NCBI GenBank assembly: GCA_039619475.1
Contig: CM077115.1
Coordinates: 176,336,060-176,400,059, forward strand
Origin: Icerya purchasi
Taxonomy: Eukaryota; Arthropoda; Insecta; Hemiptera; Monophlebidae
Direction: 5' to 3'
Length of the DNA stretch: 64,000 nt
The translations under genes were made by a program, and so were the position numbers. Positions 24,401 to 35,366 of the stretch are shown here, piece by piece. The notes below the pieces were generated by a model. That model had not been told where the DNA came from. It was given only the letters and a program-made list of their open reading frames with translations, and did not search any database. How positions within the stretch are numbered: the first letter of the stretch is position 1; each line of letters begins with the position of its first letter.

Positions 24401-26592
24401 TTCTTTTTTACCATATTCGTTGTTGGCTGTTAATGTTTCAGTTGTTCAAGTTCTGCTAATAGACTTCTCGATTTTGTTAAAAGCGTTTGCGGTAAGAGTT
24501 TTAAACCCTCCTAATTCTTTCCGGTTTGAGAACGTTCCCTTTTATAAATCGATTATTACGGTTAAAAATTTTAAACTAATTTATAAACCAGAAAACGAGA
24601 CGTTCTATAATTTAAAGTTGTACAAGATAATTTTTTTCGGTCATGTTATACATTAGTAAAAAGTTTACTATTTCGATGTTCCAAAATTATAGTTCAGTTC
24701 CTTAACAAAACTTCCAGTTTGCGAAAAGTTTAAGAAAGTGTGAAAATGAATGCGTCTTCTTTCTCGTGTAAATTAAAAGCATTGATATACGCATTTACGG
24801 GAGAATATTGCATAAAAAATATGGACAATATTACAAATTCAAAAAGTATTTGTTTTGAATTTATGTTTCTGTAAATGTAAATTAATCGAACATATATATA
24901 ATCTTCAGTGCAAGATTCGTCTTTTTGGTTGATTTTGTTTAAATAAAAAAGATTTAAAAAAATTAGTAAGGAACTATTTAAAAGAATTTTAAAATGGTAC
25001 TAAATTTAACGTGATTTTCATCTATTCCTAAATATTTATTACTGTTAACTTTCTATTTTCTAATTTTGTATGTTTGATTTCTTTTTTTTTTAGTTTTAAA
25101 CATATCATTTTTTATTGGTAACTTAATTTTTTTATTTGAACTTATTAATTTTTTTTGATTCTGTTGAGTTTTTTTTATTTTTTTTTTAAATTAACATTAA
25201 TTTTTGTTATATTTTCTATTAACTGAAATGTAAAATATTTTTATATATATTTTTTTAGGATTCTTTTAATAAAGTCAGTTGAAAAATTCACAAAAATAAT
25301 GTATACATTCGTTAATTTATTTGTTTACAGATAAGTTGGATGGAGGAAAATTTTCTAATGCAGATGTTAAAAATACGACTAATTTAGAAATTAGGCAACA
25401 AAATACTCAAGGTAAATAAATTTAATTCGTACTTGAGGTCAGATAATTAAAACAAAAAGGTTTTAATTTTGATTTATTTACATAGTAATGGTTTGATTTA
25501 ATATTTTTAAAATTAATTTTTCGCCTACTTGATATGCTACCTCGTTAACGAATAAATTTAAGCGTAAATTATAATAAATACTTTTCGCCGATGTATAAGT
25601 GAAATTATCTCGGAAATAGAAGTAAATTTTATTTATGAGCGCATTACATTAGGCAATTTTTAATTTCAGCAAACGATGATGCTATTATGAATAAAACTAG
25701 TTATGTATTTGGTTATTTTGTGAATAGGTTTCTGCTCGGATATTTATTATAACGGTGTGTTATTTTGTAGGGTCGTCAGATAGCCGACATCATTCGTTAG
25801 ATCCTAGACCGTGTCCATCATGTGGCCGTCTGTACAGTAATATGTCAAATTTACGTCAACATATACGACTAATACATAAACCGGAATCCATAACTTGCCC
25901 GTTGTGTTCAAAATTGTTCAAAAACAAACTTTATCTAAAAAGACATTTAATTAGTTTCCATGAATTGCCATCGCCTTCGATAACGGACTGTAATAAGAGA
26001 AAAAATCACTGCGATTCAGACCGCCATAGCCGACGACAGCAGCAACAAAGAATTGTAATTAACAACAACAATAACAATAACAATAGTAATAATAATAATC
26101 ATAATCATAATCATAATATTAATAATAATATTAACAGCGGCAACGGCAATATTTCTAACAATAATGGTAATATGCCAACAGATGGTATGAATACGACGGA
26201 CTTGTCCGCTAATAATAATATATTTAGCTATTCGAATTTCATTGTGTCTAGTTCGATCGTACGTTCGGTTAGTGATTTCAAATCTCCGCATGAGAGCACA
26301 CCTCCATCATCTTCTGTGTTCCACGGTGATTTTTTACCCTTAGCGCCGTTACCTCCACAGCCAATATCAAAGGTGTCTGATCAAGATCACAATCCGTTAA
26401 ATAGTAACAATTCGCCCATTCCAAGCAAACTGGACGATGATAGATCGCGGATAACAACGATCGACAACGATTATTTTAAGTCACATAATTACGTTACCAT
26501 TAATAGTTCTAGTCCAATAACACCACAGCAGCAAGTTACTACAACAGCTTGTCCGGATGGAACTTTATCCATCAATGCTAATACCAACACTA

Positions 26593-26628
<36 letters not shown>

Positions 26629-26786
26629 TTAGTAATAACAATAGCAATAATAGTAATAGTAGTAGCAGTAGCAGTAGCAGTAATAATGCAAGTAGTATTA
26701 ATAATGTTAGTCATGACACTAATAATACTAGCATTACTAATGATAACAGCAATAGCATTACAAACGATAATGTTCACGTATTATGA
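12310..26786 (+). CDS. BTB/POZ and C2H2 zinc-finger transcription regulator, six coding exons
   Basis: Predicted join: 12310-12492, 14475-14657, 15820-16053, 23004-23121, 25331-25411, 25771-26786, which totals 1815 nt and gives 604 residues plus stop. Every donor is GT and every acceptor AG, and all phases agree. The BTB domain (residues about 5-118; [35 protein letters not shown]) is of the tramtrack type, which mediates dimerisation and recruits chromatin partners. Two C2H2 fingers lie at 281-302 (CPSC...HIRLIH) and 309-330 (CPLC...HLISFH). The rest is low complexity, with Asn-rich tracts. A nuclear sequence-specific DNA-binding role is inferred from the family. I cannot assign an orthologue among abrupt, broad, fruitless or lola-like proteins. 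Intron 3 is nearly 7 kb because of transposons. Alternative 3' finger exons, common in this family, were not found. Confidence 0.9.
13357..13605 (-). pseudogene. Mariner-like transposase fragment, helix-turn-helix part
   Basis: An 82-residue minus-strand frame in intron 1. Its segment [20 protein letters not shown] followed by [13 protein letters not shown] resembles the N-terminal helix-turn-helix of mariner-like transposases that begin with a DUF4817-type domain. The catalytic DDE part is absent and no terminal repeats were seen. It is a relic. Confidence 0.6.
14475..14657 (+). CDS. BTB-ZF exon 2 (second half of BTB)
   Basis: Acceptor AACAG ends at 14474 and donor GTTAGT begins at 14658. 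Encodes [20 protein letters not shown] through [15 protein letters not shown], completing the BTB fold. 61 codons, phase 0. Confidence 0.93.
15199..15495. mobile_element. PIF/Harbinger-type MITE
   Basis: A 297-bp near-palindrome. GGCTGGGGACACACGAGCG starts the left arm and GGCTAGGGAAACACGAGCG starts the right arm on the other strand; pairing continues for roughly 95 bp through TTAATTTAACGTGCG and GACGGACGTTGCAGC. TAA flanks both ends (15196-15198, 15496-15498), the target duplication expected for this superfamily. No coding capacity. It lies in intron 2 of the BTB gene. Confidence 0.8.
15820..16053 (+). CDS. BTB-ZF exon 3 (linker)
   Basis: Acceptor CTTAG ends at 15819; donor GTGCGT begins at 16054. 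78 codons, phase 0, a hydrophilic Ser/Asn-rich linker ([20 protein letters not shown]). The upstream codons GNFNE before Met at 15835 are open, consistent with splicing rather than a separate start. Confidence 0.82.
16222..17095 (-). pseudogene. Jockey reverse transcriptase fragment
   Basis: Minus-strand segments include RPISLL, a [17 protein letters not shown] block (domain A, catalytic Asp in AFDRVW), and [14 protein letters not shown] (domain C with YADD intact, about 16494-16520), followed by LYCPSKY-like sequence and [15 protein letters not shown]. Frames change at least twice between these blocks. It copies element RNA in an intact LINE; here it is dead. Confidence 0.82.
17715..18430 (-). 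pseudogene. Transposase remnant of the TTAA element
   Basis: The clearest frame (17715-17957) encodes [20 protein letters not shown] then [18 protein letters not shown]. Upstream, in shifting frames, lie [20 protein letters not shown] and [10 protein letters not shown], then an [13 protein letters not shown] block. I recognise this as the C-terminal half of the arthropod transposase family often labelled Mutator-like transposase and associated with Kolobok elements. It has several stops and frameshifts. Confidence 0.6.
18490..18827 (+). repeat. LTR-like fragment related to the 41-49 kb LTR families
   Basis: The segment GACCACTACCACTCAGACAC, then ACAAGACAAAGCAGCGATG, AATTTCTAACT and TACCGAATCTGTTTCA parallels in the same order the 3' half of the solo LTR ending at 49431 (GACCACTACCACCCAGACAC, GACAAAGCGGCGATG, TACCGAATCCGCATCA). 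It is diverged and partial, and lies inside the TTAA element. Confidence 0.6.
19600..20440 (-). pseudogene. Jockey apurinic-type endonuclease
   Basis: The N-terminal part is well preserved: [16 protein letters not shown] (catalytic Glu position replaced by Lys in SKTHF, where SETHF is usual), then [21 protein letters not shown] and [15 protein letters not shown] (the GGDYN motif intact). The endonuclease nicks target DNA in an active LINE. The remainder towards 19600 is shifted and stopped. Confidence 0.82.
20700..21290 (-). pseudogene. Jockey ORF1 (Gag-like) with zinc knuckles
   Basis: Minus-strand translation in mixed frames gives a [16 protein letters not shown] RNA-binding block near 21190 and a cysteine-rich region (20712-20981) matching the consecutive CCHC knuckles of jockey ORF1, broken by a frameshift. 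It packages element RNA in active relatives. Confidence 0.65.
21710..23003. other. Remainder of intron 3, nothing recognised
   Basis: AT-rich DNA with a homopolymer run of more than 20 As near 22290. A possible 5' flank of the jockey element lies at its start. No element ends or coding frames were identified. Confidence 0.5.
23004..23121 (+). CDS. BTB-ZF exon 4
   Basis: Acceptor ATTTCCAG ends at 23003; donor GTAATT begins at 23122. Encodes [20 protein letters not shown] and on to AYPSMQ, an acidic linker. Ends in phase 1, matching exon 5. Confidence 0.85.
23860..24420 (-). mobile_element. Penelope-like element remnant with GIY-YIG endonuclease
   Basis: In intron 4, on the minus strand, the sequence reads [19 protein letters not shown], then a shifted [13 protein letters not shown], then [15 protein letters not shown] (the GIY-YIG signature, about 24125-24165), then [20 protein letters not shown] and LEIKKH. 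This is the usual C-terminal order of Penelope elements, whose GIY-YIG domain nicks target DNA. The upstream reverse transcriptase is missing and there are many stops, so it is an old 5'-truncated copy. Confidence 0.78.
25331..25411 (+). CDS. BTB-ZF exon 5
   Basis: Acceptor TGTTTACAG ends at 25330; donor GTAAAT at 25412. Encodes [20 protein letters not shown] and IRQQNTQ, a short linker. Enters and leaves in phase 1. Confidence 0.82.
25771..26786 (+). CDS. BTB-ZF exon 6 (zinc fingers, Asn-rich tail, stop)
   Basis: Acceptor TATTTTGTAG ends at 25770; the phase-1 join gives [15 protein letters not shown]. The two C2H2 fingers have C-x2-C-x12-H-x4-H spacing and a short linker HKPESIT. After FHELPS the protein is low complexity: His/Asn and Asn tracts coded by AAT/AAC, Pro/Ser stretches and a Ser-Asn-rich end. 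The stop TGA is at 26784-26786. A Met upstream at 25755 is open but would bypass the acceptor and is not used in the spliced model. Confidence 0.92.
26056..26140 (+). repeat. AAT/AAC trinucleotide repeat in coding sequence
   Basis: Imperfect AAT, AAC and CAT repeats coding for Asn and His. The repeat lies in the tail of the BTB-ZF protein after the fingers. Confidence 0.85.
26578..26770 (+). repeat. AAT/AGT trinucleotide repeat in coding sequence
   Basis: A long AAT run (about 26595-26635) followed by AGT/AGC repeats encodes Asn then Ser tracts near the C-terminus. Copy number is likely to vary between individuals. Confidence 0.85.
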
Positions 26787-27098
26787 CAATTATAGAAAAT
26801 CGTCTTTAATTGTTGTATCGAAATCCCTCGCTACGTGTAATCTGTTTGTTGTACTAATAGAATAATATTTAACCAATTTGTGAGCTGTATAACTTAAAAA
26901 TCACGAGAGGAAAGAAGAACAAAAAGACAAAAAAAACGTGAAGAGGAAGTTAAATAATTAAAAGGTCAAGTGAATTATTGTATCTCAATGTAGAACTGTA
27001 AGGCAATTGCGGTTATTTTTATGTGTAACTATTAAACTTAAATAATAATGTCAAAAACTCCAAATAATTACAAATTTAGATTAATACGTAGAAATAAA
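26787..27098 (+). terminator. 3' UTR and candidate polyadenylation signal of the BTB-ZF gene
   Basis: The first canonical AATAAA downstream of the stop lies at 27093-27098. Other AT-rich variants precede it, so the actual cleavage site is uncertain. Confidence 0.4.
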
Positions 27099-27099
27099 T

Positions 27100-29890
27100 T
27101 CAATATACCGATGCTCATATTTTTCGATGTATTACTGAACTAAACCGATGTTCATATTGCTGAATAGGTACATTTTTCAAGCGGTTATAATCTAATCTCT
27201 GCGCTTTTTTTTTAAGATAATCTGAAATGCGTATATTCTTTCATTTGTAATAATCGAATTTTCCGAGCAGCTAAAGATTTCCTTAGATTAAAACGTTTTC
27301 ATTTGGTGGGCAACCTTTTATTAGACGAATATTTTTGTTTTCCTTCATTTCTTTATTTCGATGATTTTTCAAATTTTAGTTAAATTATTACTGAAAAATG
27401 TTCGCAATAAAATCGTGTAAAACAAAATAAAAATTAAACAATAATTAGTGCTATAAAAATTAGATAAACCCTGCTACTACTGAAATCATTATTTAGGATT
27501 CTTTAACACTTCTTCCATTATTTTAATTTACAAAATGTATTTTTTTGATCGAACATTACTAATATGAAGTGTAATTTCCGAATTGGAATTGGTAGATATT
27601 TTATATTTGAAAAATACGATTAAAAAAAAAAATTATTTAAAGTGTAACGTTTTTGGGGCCCAAATAACTACGATCATGTTTATATTATAATATTGAAGAT
27701 TTAACTTCTTATTAGTGTATTAAGATTTTAACTTCAGCGCCAAAATTGAAAAAAAAAAAGTACTTAAAATTAAAATAAACATTTTGTTGTCAGAAATTTA
27801 AATTTATAATTTTTTTAAACATAATTTTTAAAAAAATGTTAAATATCTAGCACGAAATTTAGTAATTATTCGTTAATATTTGATAAAAAATAAAATACGT
27901 TATGGTATTTTATAAATTTAAATTTTCCGTAAAAGAATATTTTAATTTTAGGTCGGTTATGTAAAGATAACATATTTACATTATTACTTTTTTTTTCTTC
28001 AGATTTTGGCATCAAATTCAAAATGTTTCAATCCATATTGATAAGAAGTTAAATTTTTAATATTACAGCATAGACAAAGTATTTTGTTGCACGATGGCAA
28101 TTATTATTTATGTTATCACCACGCTTTGAAATTATTTACTTTTTGGCAATTTGTTTTCTCTAAATAGAGTCATCTGATGTTATAATTACAGAAACAAAAG
28201 TTGACAAATAGGAGTTCTATGTGCAAAGTAGGTTTCCGGAGGCATTTAAATTATCGGTTATTTTTGAATAAAAAAACAAATTCAGTAATAAATATTCCAT
28301 TAGTTTAAAAGTAGATGTTTTGTAAATTTTTTAACGTTGAACATGTTTAAAAATTTATGATTCACGAAGCGTTTGTTCAAATTTTAGCTCTCATTTAATA
28401 ATTTTGTTATTCAATTCTTCAAAGTACTGATGGCAATTGTATAATATCACCAAATAACAAAACGTCGATTCTACAAAAAATTTTTATTTTTATTTATTTA
28501 TTTTTTTAATTTCTGTATATCTAAATGCTTAATGTGTAAATTTTCATCTGAAACCATTGATATTATTTCATCTATTATAAATCGCTTAATGTATTGCCAG
28601 TTGCGTGTTTCACTTTCTAATCGTTTCCTGATGTCCTCTTAAACGTTATTGCACTGTTTTTTTTTTTCCCCGATAAGAGGTGAGAAAAACAGAATATAAT
28701 ATTTTTCCAAAAATTCGTCATGCAGCAACACTTGTTAAAGATGCTGGATCCATAAATGCCGGCTTTAGTAGTGTATCAACTGTTAGCTCGTGGGAGCGCT
28801 TAAAGAGTTCCTCTATCAATTTTAGGAAAAATGGTTTATCACTTTTCTTGTTACGAATGTGAGCAGAAGTTGAAGGTTTCCAGATCTTATATTTTTAATC
28901 GCAATATTGTTTCCGAAGCCTCGGCCATTTAATTTTCATTTGTAAGTTCACTCTTTTTTCGTAGGATTAAATGAAAATTCTTCTCGGCGTTATTTAAAGT
29001 ATAATACCGATGCCGAATACAGAGTTTCATTCACTGTATTTCCGTAATCATGTGGTTCAGGTTTATTTAGATACTTGGCGATGTAATGTACAACCACTGT
29101 AATTTTCCGCATGCTTGAATATCTTTTTTTCCTTACCATTGGTTCAGGAGGACTGGATTGTAATTGTTAACATAATTTAACACATATTCACAAAAAAAGG
29201 GTCTATTGTTACTATTCACAAACTCTTCAAATGCTCAAAAACAAATTAAATAATTTATTGACGAAACTAAAACAATAAGCACCATAATTTTATTTTATGA
29301 ATAAGTTTTTCGAATGCTTATGAATTTTTATTCTTTTTCCTGAACCAGCGTTATCACCATTGATCGAACATGAACCAACTTTTTCAATGATTCCCAAGTC
29401 TTCAGAAGAATGTAAATTTCTCGTACACTTTCACACCAAATAAACATATGTAAGTGGAAGATCTCTCGATTTTGGAGTTCTATTCTATACTGAAACTCCG
29501 AAAGTTTCTGAATTATTTTTTAAAAATTTCATCAAAGCGTTGGCGCGAACCGTGAATTGTCTTGAAACTGTGACTGGATATTTCTAAATAAACTTTATTC
29601 GTTTACTAAACAGTACATTATTACGATTTGTATTGGATTGCCTATATATGTACTGTAGCTGTTAGTTTGGCACAGAGTTTCTAGGCACGGCCGATTATCT
29701 TTAAATTTTTACCATTAAATGTATTTGCCAGTTAAGCATTTAGCTAAATTTTATTTTGTCTACTCTACGCGATACGGAAACATTTGCTTTTGTTCTGAAA
29801 TCTTTACATTCGATAAAGCGAAGAATAAGTAATCGCTTTTTTGAAAATTAGAGTATTATCTGGACTTAAAAATAACCAAGAGCACTTGTG
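27100..29890. other. AT-rich DNA, nothing recognised
   Basis: No sustained frame resembling a known protein on either strand. A plus-strand frame at 28680-28862 has no recognisable domain. The region could include an extended 3' UTR. Confidence 0.45.
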
Positions 29891-29902
29891 GTTCCCGGTA
29901 AG

Positions 29903-30003
29903 TTTCCTGAATGCATTATCCCGAAAGACAATTCCCCGAACAAAAAATTTACCGAATAAATTTTTTTCCGAATTTATTGCCCCGAATTAACAAATCCCGA
30001 ATG
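29903..30003. repeat. Array of about seven CCGAA-type motifs
   Basis: Seven occurrences of a (C/T)CCGAA-like motif (TCCTGAA, TCCCGAA, CCCCGAA, ACCGAA, TTCCGAA, CCCCGAA, TCCCGAA) spaced about 13-17 bp apart, separated by AT-rich spacers. Such arrays occur inside or at the ends of some non-autonomous transposons. No flanking inverted repeat was found here. Confidence 0.6.
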
Positions 30004-33000
30004 AAAACACATTACTTTACTATGTAAGTGCAATATTTTGATACGCAAGTAGTCAAGTACAGTGTTTGTTTGCTTGTACTTATATTTGATCGCTATTGCT
30101 TTTTAACTCCTACCAGTTTCGTTTTGGAGCTATTTTCACTTACCGTCCTAGTAAAAGTTCTATATGGCGATTTTAGTGTCCGCTTGTTCTTTCTTAAATT
30201 CCTTCAGAATAGAATACAGATCGGGGTGGTGTTTACTGACTACCATCCGAAATCTATTATGTCAGTCCTCGTTTGCGTTATTAGTGCGATGACTCCGGTT
30301 GACCGTTGCTCCGTACTGGTTACACATGGCTGGTGAGTAGCGCGGCGGAACTGTTTGTCATCGTTCCCTCGCTGGTCTGTTGTATACGGATGTGTTGTCA
30401 AAATAATCCGTATCAGGTAGTAATTCATCCAGGCATTCATGTCGCTAAATTATAAATGTTGCGCGTACATTATTGGCAGGGCGAAGGCGAGTGCAAGTAT
30501 CATGTGCATAAAGACCTTGACGGCGTGGTTGGCTTCATTGTTGTATGCTACGTGCAGTCCTTGCACTTTGTAATACAAGGTCGATTTTTACCGAAATAGT
30601 TAGTTTACCATGGTGCATGCATCAGTGTTGGTGACTCGATTAATACATCCATTTTAGCGCTTGTTTCTTATTTCGATTTTAAGCAGTCTAATATTTTGAA
30701 GTAAGTTTTTACAGTTTCGGTACTGCTGGGAAAGATGGTAGAGTCATGCTCATCGTTTTTTTTTTTTTAATGAAGCTATTTTGCCGTTATTAACATTTTG
30801 TAAGAGCCAAAAAACAAAATTTATCTAAACTTGTTTTGCGGGGATGTAATTTTTATATTTTATTTCTTACTTTCTCTAGTCTATGTGTTTGTATTCTGAT
30901 AAAATTAAAATGATTAATGAAAAATCCGGGAGAGAACTGTTATCTGTGCTTTTTTGTGTGTTCACCATGTTTTCAACGAGTTAAAATAAAAAAAAGATTT
31001 CAATTCCACTTCTATAAATGCTGAACTGTTGTATGCAACATGTTTCATATATTCATAAGTGAAAAAAGAAACATTAATACATTTTTTTCCATTTATTCTA
31101 TCGTTAAATCTGAAAATAAAAATAAAAACTATCGGATACAATAGATAATCATGAACTGATCGGGTAAGTCCGAATGATTTTTTTTGTTTTTTTTTTTCGA
31201 GTTTCTGTATAAAATCATTTTGTAATGATGGATTTCGAAAAATGATTAAAGATGGTTTTAAGAGGTTTTTCCACAATTTGTGCAGTATAATGTGATTATA
31301 GTTAAGATCTTTAAAAATGTTTGCCAATTATATGCGGAAAAAATATGTGCGATATTTTAGTTTTAACTTAATAATATTCGTAATTAATGATTATTTTTTA
31401 ATTTTCGAACGGTTACAAAATGCTTGCTAACGATTATGATAAAAACGGTGGACTTTGTATGTAAATAGATTAATACTCTGTGTACCTATCATTATTTTTG
31501 TGCATTAGTTCTTATAAGGACTGTATGATTATTCATATATTTGGTTTACTGATAGTTAAAGTGTTTTTTTTTTTTTTTTGGAAGTCGTATTTTTATTTTA
31601 AGATAATAAAACAAGTTAGGACTGTTCTATTTTCTTTTCGCTAATTTTAATGTTTTTTTGTTTATTTCGTTTTTGTAGAATATTGTTTCGTGTATATTTT
31701 TCAATGTGCCTATTTAATTTTATAGATATTTATTATTTTTGTAGTTCTTATTTTCAGTACAAAATTTAAATTGGACAGAGTTACAGAATAAATGTTTTTT
31801 AATCGTACTGTTCGATTTCAAGAGACGTGGCTACCTAATGGTACATTCTTGTTACATAAATATCAGTAGTCCAACATGTCTGACTATATATCAATTTACG
31901 CGCCCGTAGTGGGATACACAATTATTTCTTCGTTATTGAAGATTTCTAAAAAAAGGGGGGGGGTTATATCTTTTCCATTTTTTTTTTCTTTTTCTTTTTT
32001 CTTTCTGATGAAAACACCTATGTTAACTTGCCTATTTCACCCGATGCAGTTACCTGAAAGGTACACTTTTAAATTTCCATGCCTTGATGTAAACTATATG
32101 TTGTAAAAATTCGGTGTATAATATCGGTTGTTACATGTTTTCTGTCCAAGCTTTACCGTGCTCAAAACATATGTTTTCGCCTCCGCCTCAAAGTCTAAAA
32201 ATCTTCTTCGATCCCTGTTGTACATGCAGAATCCCATGTTCGTTCTCTATACCAGTATCCTCGTTTACTATTGTTCCTTCTTACTCCGTTATCTATGATA
32301 ATTGGCGTTTTTAGCGACAATAAAACTTCAATATTATCTCTCATTTCTATCTGCTTCTTTGAGTTTTCACTATATGTTTTTACTCGTGATAAATCGCTAT
32401 ACGTTTCCTTCAGCTTTTCTTTGTATCTTTATTTTATTCGTTTTTATAACAATGCCACCGAAATTCACTTCACAGCGTGTTATTAAATCGTAATTCTTAA
32501 AATTGTATTTTTCTAAACCACGTTACAGTCTTCACTGACAGTTTTAAGGGATCATGTGGGTTGGTTCAGCCTTTTTTAGTTCTTTGCTAAGCTACTCTAG
32601 TCCTTTAAACCTCCTTTCTTCTATTTACTTTTCCTTTTCCATGTCAAGTTTATTGTTGTTTTAAGGGCGAATCTGTTTATTTCTTACTCTCTTATCTCTC
32701 AGAATATTCTGATTGTATCAGATTAGCAATTATACAAGACATTTCATCTCCTCTTCCTTCCCATTTCACTGACTACATAATTATCTTAACACATCCTTTG
32801 TTTCATAATTTGGACGTTCAGAGATCGATGAAAATTACTTATCGGAACCGAAAAGTTTGTTGAACTTATTTTACTGAAAACCTTTTTAACTTTTTTAAGT
32901 CTAGCAACGTTTTATGTCCTCTATACAACTTTTCATTCCAAATTTTGGAATAACTATTATTCCTTTTCATCCAGACAAATGAAGAGTGCATATTACTGTA

Positions 33001-35353
33001 ATGGGCGAGCGACTCGAATTGCCTTATGTCTTGAGTGTAAATTTTGTATCATCATAGAATGAGCCTTGTAAGTGCAGTCGAGGGCGATACAATCACTTGT
33101 CCACGGTCGAGTTTACATACTATGTTTCTCATAAACCTGACTTTAATTCTCCTTTTATCGTCATCCTCATTCTCATGTCTAAAATGTTTACTAGATAGCG
33201 TCAAATATATCTTACTATTCTATACGAACCAGAAATTAAAATTAAAATAATTAAAAAAAAAAAAAAATTCAGAATAGAACAGGTTTTAGAAAATTCCTTT
33301 AAAATTTGAGTTTGAAGTGTTTTTAGCGGTCTTCAAAAGTTTCGAACGTGTCTGCCTCCAAATTGAAACTTTATTTTTGCTTTCATGCAAGAACAGAATA
33401 TGCTATGAAAATTTCTTCTAAAATTTGGATTGTAGGTGCTAAGTGTTGAATGTTTTTAACCTTCCTCGAAAATTTCATATTTCCTATTCCCTATAAATGA
33501 ACACTGTAAATTGCACTATTCACAATGGTAGCTGAGACCGCAGTTATATGTCGTGCTAACAGGCAGTGATAAAAATGGTGGCAGAAGGTAATCAAATATG
33601 AAAAGTGTGATGCGTGACTTGAACAGTAAAGGCATATGCGATTGGGTGCTGCATAGTGATGAGTGTGTGTACCTGCATGACTGATCGGGCGGGGTTAATT
33701 TCGAATGAAAAGGAATAGTATACTTGGATCAAAATTTAAATACTTACACTCAGATTTGGAAACGGATTATCAGATGCATATGGCTGGAGATGCAACGAGG
33801 AGTGGGATTTATTTTTTATAAACTAGCGTGGCACAATTAGGTTAATTTTGAAAACTTAATCAGAGTATTGGTCATGTATGGTAAGAGTGAGGGGGCAGGG
33901 TTACTTTTAGGTTATGAAAGGAAAATTTGGGTCCGGTTTTAAACTCTGGCGCCAAAAATTTGGTTATTTTCTGCCTTCTACATAGTGTGTTTCGGTTATC
34001 CTTCACTCCACCTCACGTGCTGCACTAGGATCTACATTTCCCCTCTGCTGTGCTGGAGGACAGAGAATATTACAAAGGTGTAACTTCTATGATACACCTA
34101 AAATAACTTTAAACATGTGGCTGAAGTCGCGGTTCACAAGACAGAAACTGTTATTTACCAAAACGGGTGCAACTAGTTCCTGTGGGAGCGGTCTTATTTT
34201 TACACAGTCCAGTTTCTATGCAAACACGTATTTAAAAGAGATTAATGATGTTTTGACTTAATTTAGAAAATTACCTGTAGATGATTAGTTAAAATCAGTA
34301 CAAAGTGTCCAGTTTTAAATTTTTCCTATTTTGATAAAAAGACGCCAATTAAAAATAACTCTTTAGCTACTATGGAACTTTACCCTATTTTTTGTTTTGT
34401 TGTTTTATTTTATGCCTCCCCCTACTTAATAGGATATCTGTTTTTTGATAATACATAACCGAGAGCACATTATGCGCTATTTTAATATTTAAAAAAAAAA
34501 AAATTGAAAACTTTTTCAACTTTGCCTTGTTAAGATTGTAAACTGGATCCATTGATGGTGCACAATATCAACACTAATATATAAACTAAATAAGGATACT
34601 TGTGAATGCAGTTGCAACAAACATGTAAATTGTATGTGGCAGTATATTATTAGCCACTTTTTTTTATTCTATCACTATCTAATATAGTGGTAATATGAAT
34701 TTATCTATAAAAGCTTCAGGAACCAATGCAGCCCATGAAAAGTTATGAAAATTCGAGTTGACCATATTAGCTGGACCATGTAGAATTCAACTAATGCTGA
34801 TAGAAGCAAAATTACATAATATGACAATGAAGGTTAAAATAGCATAGATATCTTCGTGATTTCATTTGAAAGTACTGTATCTAACATCTGATTTTGTTGT
34901 AATTGTGACACATGATATCGACGGAAATACGAGCACTAATGTGTTTTACCTAAACATTTATAGTGACAACTATATTTATCTAAAAATTATTAAAAGGCGC
35001 TCATTTTTAAAAAAATTATCTGTGTAGGTACTATTAACAGCCAGTTTGTCAAAAAATGTCACGATTTTTAGCAATGAATAACGGCATTATGTAGACGTTA
35101 GATTTGTTTTTTTATTTTAGCTCCAATGTTAGGCGCTTGGATTTTTAGTGAAACTTCTTAACAAAATTAATTTCTAATGAATTTTCAAAATGCGCCGTTT
35201 TTTTGTCATATCCAATAAATGTGTAGAGAGAAGAAATTACAGCATAGCACAATTTTCGGTATTTCCATCGCTTACTTTGGACCCCTTTAATGATAAGTTT
35301 ATTTTATCGAGGTAGTCCTGTAATATTTGAATCAAAACTGACTTTATTTACGG
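30004..35353. other. AT-rich DNA, nothing recognised
   Basis: Scattered short open frames without recognisable domains. The base composition is less extreme around 30.3-30.7 kb and 33.5-34.2 kb, but no element ends, RNA genes or exons could be supported. Confidence 0.4.
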
Positions 35354-35366
35354 TAAAAGAAGTAAT

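Noticed and set aside
26016..26777. Ile/Thr-rich ORFs antisense to or overlapping the last BTB-ZF exon
   Set aside because: They are reading-frame by-products of AAT/AAC repeats; the plus-strand Asn frame continues from the zinc fingers.
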